This document shows positions 55,701 to 63,143 of a DNA stretch of 64,000 nt, piece by piece (the first letter of the stretch is position 1; every line of letters begins with the position of its first letter). The stretch comes from Clostridia bacterium (GTDB lineage: Bacteria; Bacillota; Clostridia; Christensenellales; DTU072). The notes beneath the pieces are model-generated. The model worked only from the letters and a program-made list of their open reading frames with translations, was not told the origin of the DNA and ran no database searches. Both the position numbers and the translations under genes were made by a program. The stretch is taken from the NCBI GenBank assembly GCA_017504305.1, contig JAFVRJ010000021.1:20413-84412 (forward strand). Direction: 5' to 3'.

Positions 55701-58700
55701 TGCGGAGGGAATTCTTACGGTATCGGTGTAGCCTACTCTATTTTCACCGAGCATGATTTGTAACTCGAGTGCTTGAGCATAGGTCGGTGCAAAGTAGAAG
55801 TTTTGAGTTTCGTTATAGAATACTCGGTATGCTTCTTCGCCGGGTCTTGTAATCTTAAGAACGTAATAACCGTTTTGGAGATTGAACTTGAAGGTATAGC
55901 CCATCTTGTTGGTATAGGTGCGAGTGAATACGGTTGCACCTTCGCCAAAGAAGTTGGATGCGAGAAGCTCTGAACGTATAGTTGCGTTTTGAACAACGTA
56001 ATAGTTGTTATCGTAGTTGTAAAGAATTTGATACTCGGGGTGCTCTACTACGTAGAAGCCCTTCATGTGCAAGCCGAGGTCGTAAGTGAGGGTGAGGCCT
56101 GCATCGTTTTCATAGGTGTAATAGTAGTACGGTACCGAGGTGTTGATGATGGTAAGAGCCTTGTCGTACTTGTCTTGAGTACCGAGACCGATAACGTATA
56201 GGTCGTTTTCGAAGTCGTAAACGATTTCATATCCTAAATCGTTAAGAACGGTGTAATAACCGGTGTTGCGATCGTAAACTGCGTGTAGGTTATACTCTGC
56301 AGGATAGGTTGCGGTCAAGTTATCGTCACCGTAGTGAGCGCTTACCGTGGTGGGTATGGGGTTCAACGGCTCCCATTCGTAGTAGTCTTTTTCGAGTTTA
56401 TTTATCGCCTGCCTGCCGAGTTCAGTCGTAATGAATACGAGATAGTCGCGAGTAACGCCCATAAAGAGGTTGTCAATGCAAGGCATATAGTATGACTCAC
56501 CGTTAATTACGGCAATCGACTTGGGATCGTAGAGGAAGAAGAAGTCTCTTTCTTCAACGTGACGATAACCTGCAGGATCGGTCTTTTCGAAGTAAACCTT
56601 GATGGTATCGTGGAGTTTGATGGAGTACGGGCTTTCGCCTTGGAGGTCTTCAAACTCGCCTACCGAATACATAGCGAACTCTACTTCCAACGGATCAATG
56701 CCGAATACTCTTTGTCTAAATCCTACCTTGACGGATACACTACCGATGAGCTCGTCAACGCGGAAGAAGTCTTTAATGGTTTGGTTGGAGGTGGTAACGC
56801 GGATTACGTCCGGCTCGAATACCGCCCAGCTGTCTTCCATAAGAGCTTGGATGATATCGGTAAGACCCATAACGATATCTTCGTCTTCGGTCTCAAAGTC
56901 ATAACCCATATACTCGTAGAAGGAGCGGATGAATAAGTCCTCTCTGATCTTGAACTTGGGCATGTTCTCGACGCAAATGTAATCAAGCCAAATGTAACCG
57001 AGTTCCTCGATGGGATCGGCGGTATTGAAGCTTACGTCATTAGCGTATACACGCATGATCGGCGTTGCGACGTTACCCGATACCATGTAGAAGTACAAAT
57101 CGAAAGCGCTTCTTGTTGCACGAGTCCACCTGCCGGTGCCGTCGTCAAGGAATTGCTCGCGGATGTATTGGTCGTAGTAAAGTCTGAAGTAAATATCCGC
57201 CGCCTCCGGAAGAATAAACGGAGTATTCAATCCGCTTGCGTCTCCCATGAATGAGCCCAATAGCTTGGAAAGATCAACTTCTTCGGTAGAAGCGAAAATA
57301 AATCTTCCTTCCATTTCGCCCGAGTAAGTCATAACGTCTTTAAGCTCGTTGAAGTTCTTGAAGGAGGGGAATACGATTCTTACGAATTCACCAACGTGTT
57401 GCGGATATAAATCCATACGCATAATCAAGTTGGCCTTACCGCCGTTAGCTTCAAGTTGTTCTTGAGTCATTTCGGCAAAGCTGAAGATTTCGATGCGGAT
57501 GGAGTACAAGTCGACGTCGTAGGTGATATCGAAGTAAGTGGTATCAATGAGTTCCTCAAGCGAGATACCGAGTATCGCCGCAATGGACTCAAGGTCTATG
57601 TTAAATTGCTGGTTGATAAGCAAAATCATCTGCTCCGTGGTGTATTCAACACCGGTTTCGGAGGTAATGGAGAGGATTTTACGTATCATTTCAATTTCGA
57701 TTTTAAGTTTGATGGTAGCACGTGAACTGGGATCATCCTCACTCTTCATGGTCGACGTTACGTTGTTCATGATGGTAGAGGTAAGTTCTGCGTACTTGGA
57801 GTCTTCCGCTTCAGAGCGATTGCCGTACAAAATGTTATCGACCGCAATAACTATGTAAGTATCGATAAAGTCGAACAACCACTTCATGGTTTCGGCAAGG
57901 TCGAATCCCCCCTTATATGCCTTTGGCAAGCCGAGGTCTTCGATTTCAACACCGCCGTAAAGATCCTGTAGTCCTTGGATATCCAAGAAGGTTAGCGGTA
58001 CGTCGGTAGGTAGCGGAACGCCGTCTTTCTTAAGTCCGTCGGAGGGTGACGGAGCGGTATAGTACATACCGATGATCAAGTCGTCGGTTGCAATATCACG
58101 GCAGTTCATAAATACTTTGTTGGTGGAGTTGTCGTCCTCGTTGATATCGGTACGGAGTAATACGTCAAGCTCGAGATCAAGCATCGGGATATACATATCG
58201 CCGGTGTACTCGTAATGACCATATTCGTAAAGCTTGTAGCCGGTTTTATCAAAAACAATCTTATCGGAGGTACGAAGCGCGTACTCTGCGCTGATGTGCG
58301 CTTGGAAAGGAATCATCTCGTCAACGGTAAGACCGGTACTCGGGTTATAGACGGGAAGAAGGCTATCGCCACGAGTATCAAGAACGAGTTGACGTAAAAC
58401 GTTTTTACCAAGTCCTTCGTCGGGAGTGGTAACGAATTCCATGTCGGCATCTATTCTCTTGAAAGAGGTAACGCCGAGGGTGCTGAAGAGGAAGCCCAAG
58501 TACTTGTTGGTCAACGGGTCGAGCTTGTCTTCAAAAGGTTTGAAGATAGATTGCATAAAATCGGTAACGTCACCTGCAACCATAGTCAATCCTACGTCGT
58601 TGAAGTATAGGGTTGCATCTTCTTCGTTTCTATCTTCATGATAATTGATTGTTTTCTTGTAGTTGGTCGTTATTGCCTCTTTGAAAACTGAACGAATATA

Positions 58701-59390
58701 ATCAAATCTACCGCCCTCGCCGTTTTCACCGTCGCCTGCGAAGATGGTATCTAAATTCAAGTGAGTTATTAAGCGAATAATTTGTTGATATAAAACGCTA
58801 TTACCAAAGTCCTCGAAAATCTTTTTGACGCCTGCAAGGTTCAAGTAGAGGTCGTTACCGTCGTCGACCGCATTTTCGTTAATACCGTCAAAATAGAAAC
58901 CGATAAGCATCTCGTTACTTGCTGCGTCAATCCACTCGAGAACAACGTCGGAGTAACGAATTATGTCGTTGTGATGAGCAAGAGCTTCTTCGTCAACGAG
59001 GGGGAGACCGTCATCCCCAAAGATTACGTTGCCGAGTTCGTCCTTGATTTCGTAGGGATAGGTGTAAAGGTTAGCATCCAAACGAAGAATAAACGCCGAG
59101 CCGTCTTCGGTGTTAATGGTCATATCTGCGCCAAGATAATAACCGGTATCGCTGACGGTGGTGGTATCGAGGTGGGTAAGGAGGTTCTCTAAAGAGTCGA
59201 AAGCCTCGTTTACAGCCTGGTCTTTCTCAGTGTGGTCCTTATACATCTCGTTAAGTTCGCCGTCTTGTATCGGGTAGGGATTTTTATACTCGGGTTCTAC
59301 CGGTACGCAAGCGAACATGGCAAAAACCAAAAGCAAGGTTATTGCCAACAGTGAAAGTACTGTTTTTAGGGTTTTGGATTGACGGTACAT
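49731..59390 (-). CDS. Giant surface lipoprotein of 3219 residues
   Basis: Lipobox M-F-A-C with Cys28, then an acidic/Tyr linker. Residues ~40-920 hold modules like those of the 3834-residue protein: the pair G-D-A-S-G-L-N-T-P-F here and G-D-I-S-G-K-N-S-P-Y there lie in matching places, as do D-N-S-T-N-K-V-F and D-N-L-A-N-K-I-F. Residues ~1000-1200 are a Tyr-rich tandem repeat (G-Y-Y-T-V-L-N, N-Y-Y-V-V-Q-N, N-G-Y-Y-V-L-K). The rest is beta-sandwich repeats with D-P-Y ... P ... W motifs, e.g. YYVDPYNHATWTIP. AGGAG lies seven bases before the ATG. No C-terminal anchor other than the lipid. Function unknown; surface binding or scaffolding is inferred. Confidence 0.82.
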   Translation of the reverse strand: MYRQSKTLKTVLSLLAITLLLVFAMFACVPVEPEYKNPYPIQDGELNEMYKDHTEKDQAVNEAFDSLENLLTHLDTTTVSDTGYYLGADMTINTEDGSAFILRLDANLYTYPYEIKDELGNVIFGDDGLPLVDEEALAHHNDIIRYSDVVLEWIDAASNEMLIGFYFDGINENAVDDGNDLYLNLAGVKKIFEDFGNSVLYQQIIRLITHLNLDTIFAGDGENGEGGRFDYIRSVFKEAITTNYKKTINYHEDRNEEDATLYFNDVGLTMVAGDVTDFMQSIFKPFEDKLDPLTNKYLGFLFSTLGVTSFKRIDADMEFVTTPDEGLGKNVLRQLVLDTRGDSLLPVYNPSTGLTVDEMIPFQAHISAEYALRTSDKIVFDKTGYKLYEYGHYEYTGDMYIPMLDLELDVLLRTDINEDDNSTNKVFMNCRDIATDDLIIGMYYTAPSPSDGLKKDGVPLPTDVPLTFLDIQGLQDLYGGVEIEDLGLPKAYKGGFDLAETMKWLFDFIDTYIVIAVDNILYGNRSEAEDSKYAELTSTIMNNVTSTMKSEDDPSSRATIKLKIEIEMIRKILSITSETGVEYTTEQMILLINQQFNIDLESIAAILGISLEELIDTTYFDITYDVDLYSIRIEIFSFAEMTQEQLEANGGKANLIMRMDLYPQHVGEFVRIVFPSFKNFNELKDVMTYSGEMEGRFIFASTEEVDLSKLLGSFMGDASGLNTPFILPEAADIYFRLYYDQYIREQFLDDGTGRWTRATRSAFDLYFYMVSGNVATPIMRVYANDVSFNTADPIEELGYIWLDYICVENMPKFKIREDLFIRSFYEYMGYDFETEDEDIVMGLTDIIQALMEDSWAVFEPDVIRVTTSNQTIKDFFRVDELIGSVSVKVGFRQRVFGIDPLEVEFAMYSVGEFEDLQGESPYSIKLHDTIKVYFEKTDPAGYRHVEERDFFFLYDPKSIAVINGESYYMPCIDNLFMGVTRDYLVFITTELGRQAINKLEKDYYEWEPLNPIPTTVSAHYGDDNLTATYPAEYNLHAVYDRNTGYYTVLNDLGYEIVYDFENDLYVIGLGTQDKYDKALTIINTSVPYYYYTYENDAGLTLTYDLGLHMKGFYVVEHPEYQILYNYDNNYYVVQNATIRSELLASNFFGEGATVFTRTYTNKMGYTFKFNLQNGYYVLKITRPGEEAYRVFYNETQNFYFAPTYAQALELQIMLGENRVGYTDTVRIPSADDATFDWDGGLFTKVDWNSTIFRTFKWTDMDWEDLTLEGGKFVVYVVIGEGMMATYRENVVVKVLNRTVDTDKYVNIETPDGTVRAPVADTISIDPYVYLIYKAYFENAGEYGVTAAEKARGFVEWYFKHYYVTINFTKIYNSEEDTPAAMGYYAWSFDDDSRGTAIYSEYDINNRTKNLDGGVEKFESKYTYVYTVFHRQVIALAVEVLPRALDSVLIPGEEDRNTYTVDALEEPTYTLPIDLIYYFRDADGIEYALNFGNYNYEDASASIFSSLPDEFRGKRQTESGKPLEVNIETDYRARFDGVNFGQLLAGRDALDIIKWSNPVATNVKLEGNVVNGSYRPFGDAVSNESTSFFDLANYFDLYRDWYHRGDYDEGWFFIEEIKIEVNVPDKAIGSRDYTFKTGEYNDEVTEKVQNVQMAEYFNGELTVQPNWGVYYVDPYNHATWTIPSEVYAMFDAPDGNGYVAYVYNVQWEDYDTGDSVTKFDPTQVASYRWVKATIGSGQATIEIKLLVQCMSGYTNTMEFLTANGQRVDLSRYADSNDKQDIDYDGFVTASANSDTNYAYQLTTYNFAVDTYARFQIPEVIKITFADDTVRTYEVEWIHEAPWKQGTSVKSVTTIGGNNAFATDLYVTYDVEAKIVADLTVHNAIDYSELLAGISVIVNTSVSDDRYEIDVTGAILNSKGYIILQNGATLLPNGEVSNAYNFFNWLFESITISFHGADAITVDDTASSANLPIFGTLDTQKIIEALGQGIDIYVGQDDDAHDYTVTVKFAANEENEIESVDGKEGNIITTVNILNVYNDDNTPKYFDGYVLKNELSFTVVRKDGTSTLYSAIIGNVPEVWAVVSPEGEEDYWDDENKTNRMFDVYPYEQLTSISWDRMVKGGDIWLTAMLEDSSRVFVKISVPVREIGNNFHSLDSDKSRFKINYGTIVIDDFYAHAPLSNSLIIDNIPSTIDVFEKDGDIVQSNVQWQIKYPLREQIAPNQWVEKITYKGTNGKVLFAESNVMGQDVELYLQVLPATVVGFIYDNQSAADTCHFASYIDSQGNIAIDFDAYHNYGYFGNFELPTSIKVKYAEEGRYTDLNGDGVNEYYGAYDGKYATEGTVYNIYTLNRVGYQKTNPTGGDAVSIDGAIEYDYNGYIESNNSRQKIYYACATLLGQNVYFRINFLDKTITGITKGNAPLSEEAVDKFVYEIDPYSEDISVNKTITLHFEEGKSFQLTGNLVDWIDAWVLDPNEKNFEVQYDTWDTILSAREDKYFKFTSTIKTKYLGIDMKAPADSTIDPKQIEIHVVIKDRRLETYIFDDAKDADKLGSVGADSDSYFDYDKSLEAGEVAPVPNQYYHYVDVFAARPSDLPKTLSALVAEGITIVWDNFVIPSEGTGYDDNTPKYVVVKGHVYNADRGQPVAIRVYVDGWRFEAIRKPKIGTDDYIIMDKTAISFGISAVTDKSSYDHYMVDFALVKLDPKNGTYDDTQIVSKKFIPADLGGVTNDYRLYWNSQAVARAKNEGESKGAFYFGNDNGQIAFEGLPQATYYYESLNVLQIDMGYGMGTQNNAIYVFNPLNPKFDEGMEVRAMGAYDNLYNVDYATYGLKATISWVGLPSSYTSLLAGGVIRNQTVVIKLTKESDPEFSYTQEFKVLLVALDMSPTSYINNQVGMTLTNAQVKTTYNASTYVGAKNPYKDLYIDSLINSFVEKDGMVANVLDTAVRTYGLAGKFYTYSVWEWEDAVYVNNGVYTQYSYTVIINQIEYSPVSLVMRRWNAHFRIDSINAGYGDNLYVINPVNPDFGEPYGTDAYVTKLEGSDVISGENDGTALKDTTYKYSVTWWNRAQSTDTITFADELFNGGIIKDWKVIVTVYDNDTVVYDQVVNITLLILDMRPTSGTTFYSESDMNTTIPLPIISDYASDTYANKDNPYGEEYLNVRDALNLGVAAQSSTSATYRVSKWGEAKEENGKQVRYSEEVSITYGGQTVVVKSNMFKLETNI

Positions 59391-59544
59391 TTATAAACTC
59401 CTAAAAGCGCGGGGACGCGCGAAATTTAATAATCGTGAGTGCGCATTATGCCGGCGTGTATTGAGCGCTATACGCTTGCGCCTGCGCATAAATATGCACA
59501 AGAGGAAGCAGTCTACACTGCTCCCTTTTATTACGCACGTATAT
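59391..59544 (-). other. Structured 5' leader of the 3219-residue gene
   Basis: From the promoter to the ATG there are about 145 bases that can form several stems: AGCAGT/ACTGCT, GCGC-rich pairings and CGCG/CGCG just before AGGAG. No known riboswitch pattern is recognised. Confidence 0.4.
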
Positions 59545-59573
59545 AATATAATATATAAGCGCGCCCTTGTCAA
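59545..59573 (-). promoter_or_regulatory. Promoter of giant lipoprotein operon
   Basis: Minus-strand TTGACA (59568-59573) and TATATT (59545-59550) are 17 bases apart. The spacer carries GGGCGCGC. An A/T stretch (TTTTAAATTTTA) and GCGCACGCGC lie just upstream. Confidence 0.8.
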
Positions 59574-60130
59574 CGGGTAAAATTTAAAATGCGCGTGCGC
59601 AACGCGCGTTTTTTACTAAAATTAAACCGAAAAGAGGCGGGCTAATGCCTATTGAAGTGACACCGTCAATGATGGCTTCGCCAATTATGCAACTAAATCA
59701 ATGCCGTGCCTACGGCGAAAACGCGCGCTACTCGCAACCGAATCAGTTATTGCATGGCAAGACTTGGTTGTTGCAAAGCGATACTTCATTACGAGCAAAG
59801 CGCATACTTCATGTTACGCCGTAACACTTCATTTCTCATCTGTAAACATACAATTACGGCATCCTAAACCAAGTTTTGGGATACCGTAATTGCCATATTT
59901 AATCAGTTCTCAACGTTACCGATCTAAATGGATTTAATCGCCTTTTTGAACACTTTGCTCACGCCCTGTTAAAGCGCCTATAAAGCGTTGTTTTTCTTTT
60001 TTAGTAGGTTTTTATTAGATTGTGCTTTTTGCGCCGTTAAACGGCTTTTAACGCGTTCACTGCCTTTTCTTGGCTTGTTGTATAAATCCCCCTATTCCCG
60101 ATTACGTGCCGTAGAGCACCCAAATTTACT
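59574..60130. other. Non-coding region with palindromes and short repeats
   Basis: No gene is supported in this ~560-base stretch. It contains the hairpins GCCGT/ACGGC near 59702, TGTTAC-GCC-GTAACA (59812-59826), the long inverted repeat at 59851-59892, and three copies of A-C-T-T-C-A-T about 21-22 bases apart (near 59783, 59805, 59826). The same word occurs on the other strand in the tandem repeats at the right end. Confidence 0.5.
59851..59892. repeat. Imperfect inverted repeat
   Basis: The arms begin CAATTACGG at 59851 and end CCGTAATTG at 59892. Nine perfect pairs, one mismatch and eight more pairs (one G-T) close a small loop. No T run follows, so it is not an ordinary terminator. Confidence 0.7.
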
Positions 60131-60135
60131 GCATA

Positions 60136-60162
60136 AAAAAAGAGCTCCGAAGAGCTCTTTTT
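60136..60162 (-). terminator. Intrinsic terminator of 966-residue lipoprotein gene
   Basis: On the minus strand AAAAGAGCTC-TTCG-GAGCTCTTTT forms a perfect 10-bp stem with a stable TTCG loop and then more T residues. Confidence 0.92.
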
Positions 60163-60172
60163 TGTTTTTAAA

Positions 60173-63073
60173 TTAATAGTTCCAAATCTCGTTTATCCTA
60201 AATACGCAGTCTTCTATCGGTGCGTCTCCATTCAAAACTATTTTAAGAAGAGTTGTTCCCTCTGCAAGAGTATAGGTCGTTGTAGTATCAATTTGGGTTT
60301 CAACATCACCTACTACTGCGTATACGTCTACGCCATATACGCCCCATTCAATAGAGGTTTCAGCATCAACAGTAAGTGCAAAATATCTGCCATCTGCTAC
60401 AATAGTAGGATCCATTAATCCAATTACAATAGGATCATCTTTGGTTCCTGCGGGTGCGGGTTTTACCTCTGCTGTAATATTAACTTCTACACCATTAGCT
60501 GCAATAACGATTAGTTGAATACCTGCACCATTCTCTATAATGGTAGCACCACTCGAATAGGGTTGGCCCGTGTAGCCCATAACTTCAACGTCGCCAGTCC
60601 AAGTAAGGGTTACAGATGCACCCATATCAAGCTTGTAAATGAAGAATCTGTCGTTACCGTCGGATACGTAAGAGATGTTGCCGGTTACTTTTGTGGGGAT
60701 GTTGTAGGAGCCTTCTTTTTTAAGCTTTGCTTTTTCAAGATATTTTGCAAGGATACCATTACCATTTTCGATGTCTAATACAAGAGCTTTGAGAGCCTCT
60801 AAAAGAAGGGCTGCGCCATCGTTGCCGGTGTTGTTGGAGTATGCCTTATCATAGTTGGGCGCTTCTCCTCTACCAGCGCTTACCATTTCGCGAAGCATGA
60901 CGTCGCCTTCGTATGCGATAACGTCGCCGGTGTAAACTGCTTTGTTTTCAATGAGTTTTAGGCTGAGGCCGATGGAAGCAGTCTTTACTGCATCATCTGC
61001 GCCTGCAGAGATAGCGATGCTTGCGCCGATGCCATCAGCAGTTTGAGCATGTCCAGCAAGAGTGAGAGCAAGGTTCTCATAGAGATTTGTTGCACTGATA
61101 TCTGCGCCAGTGAATGCTTTAATTGTCGTAAGAATTTGATCTACAGTAAGTTCATCTGCTACATAGGCGTAAAAGTCAGCATAACTATAAGGAACGTCTT
61201 CTTCGTCGGCGGGAACATATCCTTTTACGTAACCATCGTAAACAGAGCTATTTACAAGAGCAACAATATTTGCAAGCACGTCTTCTTTCTTAAGAAGATC
61301 AGCAAGTTTGAGGTTTTCAACCAAAGTGGGAACTTCGTCTACGTACTTAATAAGGCTGAAGTTGTTCCAATCAGATTGGATGGTGCTGATGAGACCAGTG
61401 TTGGGAGCAAGAAGCTCTGCCATGAGAGTCTCGAAGTTTACGGTAATGCTACCTTTACCCATGGTGATGTTGTCTTTATAAGACTCGAAGGCTGCGCCGA
61501 TGTTTTCAAGTTCGCCTACAAGGCCCATGATAGCGCCGATGTCGAACTTGAAGCCTTCCGGTCCAAACATACCAGCGATCTTGGTGTAGAGAACGTCGAT
61601 GATGTTAGTTGATGCACCGCCTTCAGCATTTGCGGGAGCGGGAGCGGTCCAGTTGCCGGTCTTTGCTTGGAGATCAACAGGAACTCTGTAAACAAAAGGC
61701 ATATCGCTCATGCTATAGCCACCAGCTTTGTATTCTGCGCTAAATTCAGCAAACAAGGGTTCAAGGTTGATAATGAGATCTTCAGGATACTCTTCGTTTA
61801 CGTTGTATTGAGCGATTTCGTAGGTGTTTTCACCAACTACTAAATCAGCATATGCATACATATCGCTGAAATCTGCTTTTACTGCGCCGTCAACGAAGCC
61901 AACTTTGATGTTGGGGAATACGTTGATGGTTGCCTTAAGGGTTTCTTCGCTTACGCCAGGAAGGTTGAGGTCGAGGTTGAGAGCGATAGCAAGCTCGCCT
62001 GCGCTCTTAACGTCTTCATATGCTGCCTTTACGATAGCGTTATCGCTGGTAGCAAGAGATGCTGCTTTGAAAGCTACGTCCTTAAGACCAAATGCTACCT
62101 TGAGGTTTTCGCCACGTTTGTAGCTGAGGCCAAGACCTGCGAAAGTGCCGTCTGCGTTTTTATCAACGCTGAGGCCGATGTCAACTTTTTCTTCACCGGG
62201 GGTGAAGGGAGCTGCTGCATTGTCGAGATCGAGGGTACCACCAAGAAGGATACCACCAACCATTTCGATTATGCCTTTAATATCATCAGTGAGATTGAGG
62301 CTGCCAAGCATACCCATAACGCCACTTAAACCGGAGAGGTCCAATTTTGCGCCATAACCAGTAGCGGTGGTGTAGTCAGCTTTATCAGCGGGTTGGATAA
62401 GAGCGGTAAGGTTACCAGCGATGTCAAGGATACCGGTGAGACCTTCAACGCCACTAAGAATACCAGCCTCGAGCTTGTCACCAGAGTCTTGTTGGAGCTT
62501 GCCGATTAAACCAAAGAGCTCTTTGCATACGAAGTCAGTAAGCAAGTTAGCATCCTTGAATTGGCTGAGCTTGGACCATTTAACGCCTTCGTTAAGGATG
62601 TTTTGGCCAATGTAAAGGGTCTCACCATTTGCAGAATCTACTGCAAAAATGTTTGCTTTAACGCCAAGGATGTCAGCTTGAACAAGTGCCCAAGTCTTAT
62701 CAGCATTGGTTTTATCCATGCTTCCCATGATGTTAAGCTCAACGTGGTAAGGAACCATTTCTTTAGCTTCTTCATCATAAACTTCAACGTCAACGAAGAT
62801 GGTTGCGGTGATGCTTGCTTGATTCTCGATAGCGCCTGCTACTTTAACGGTATCATCAACAGTCTTTACGATATCGTTGAGCATTGCTTTGAGAGCAGCA
62901 CGACCTGACAAGCCAGTATCGTTTTTGCCGTCGTCTTTGTCATCCGTATCGGTCGCGGGCTTTTTACCGCCATCGCCTTTATCTTTATTGCCCCCGCCAC
63001 AAGCGAAGACGCTAAAGGTAAGGATAGCAACTAAAAAGACAACCAAAAGGATTAATAGACCTTTCTTTTTCAT
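60173..63073 (-). CDS. Large surface lipoprotein of 966 residues
   Basis: ATG 63073 has GGAGG eight bases upstream; a longer TTG start at 63088 was rejected. Lipobox V-F-A-C with Cys25, then a Gly/Lys/Asp-rich linker to residue ~55. Residues ~60-790 are alternating beta strands and amphipathic helices with repeated G-L-S-G-V-M-G, L-N-L-T-D and L-N-L-D-L-N-L-P-G-V segments, similar in style to the N-terminal modules of the giant lipoproteins. The C-terminal ~170 residues form two beta-sandwich domains (V-S-D-G-N-D-R-F-F-I-Y and V-A-D-G-R-Y-F-A-L-T), like PPC-type domains. Low aromatic and high Ala/Gly content differ from the 3219 and 3834 proteins. Function unknown; a lipid- or ligand-binding tube is one possibility. 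Confidence 0.78.
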   Translation of the reverse strand: MKKKGLLILLVVFLVAILTFSVFACGGGNKDKGDGGKKPATDTDDKDDGKNDTGLSGRAALKAMLNDIVKTVDDTVKVAGAIENQASITATIFVDVEVYDEEAKEMVPYHVELNIMGSMDKTNADKTWALVQADILGVKANIFAVDSANGETLYIGQNILNEGVKWSKLSQFKDANLLTDFVCKELFGLIGKLQQDSGDKLEAGILSGVEGLTGILDIAGNLTALIQPADKADYTTATGYGAKLDLSGLSGVMGMLGSLNLTDDIKGIIEMVGGILLGGTLDLDNAAAPFTPGEEKVDIGLSVDKNADGTFAGLGLSYKRGENLKVAFGLKDVAFKAASLATSDNAIVKAAYEDVKSAGELAIALNLDLNLPGVSEETLKATINVFPNIKVGFVDGAVKADFSDMYAYADLVVGENTYEIAQYNVNEEYPEDLIINLEPLFAEFSAEYKAGGYSMSDMPFVYRVPVDLQAKTGNWTAPAPANAEGGASTNIIDVLYTKIAGMFGPEGFKFDIGAIMGLVGELENIGAAFESYKDNITMGKGSITVNFETLMAELLAPNTGLISTIQSDWNNFSLIKYVDEVPTLVENLKLADLLKKEDVLANIVALVNSSVYDGYVKGYVPADEEDVPYSYADFYAYVADELTVDQILTTIKAFTGADISATNLYENLALTLAGHAQTADGIGASIAISAGADDAVKTASIGLSLKLIENKAVYTGDVIAYEGDVMLREMVSAGRGEAPNYDKAYSNNTGNDGAALLLEALKALVLDIENGNGILAKYLEKAKLKKEGSYNIPTKVTGNISYVSDGNDRFFIYKLDMGASVTLTWTGDVEVMGYTGQPYSSGATIIENGAGIQLIVIAANGVEVNITAEVKPAPAGTKDDPIVIGLMDPTIVADGRYFALTVDAETSIEWGVYGVDVYAVVGDVETQIDTTTTYTLAEGTTLLKIVLNGDAPIEDCVFRINEIWNY

Positions 63074-63114
63074 TTTTGTTACCTCCAAATTTGGAATTTT
63101 TTTGTTGTGGGGTT

Positions 63115-63143
63115 ATTTTAACATAAGTTTGCGCGCGTGTCAA
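63115..63143 (-). promoter_or_regulatory. Promoter of 966-residue lipoprotein gene
   Basis: Minus-strand TTGACA (63138-63143) and TAAAAT (63115-63120) are exactly 17 bases apart and the spacer begins CGCGCGC. AAAATTTTA and GTGCGCA lie upstream. Confidence 0.83.

Noticed and set aside
59701..59889. 62-codon frame in the gene-free region
   Set aside because: It spans the hairpin region, lacks a ribosome site and shows no domain.
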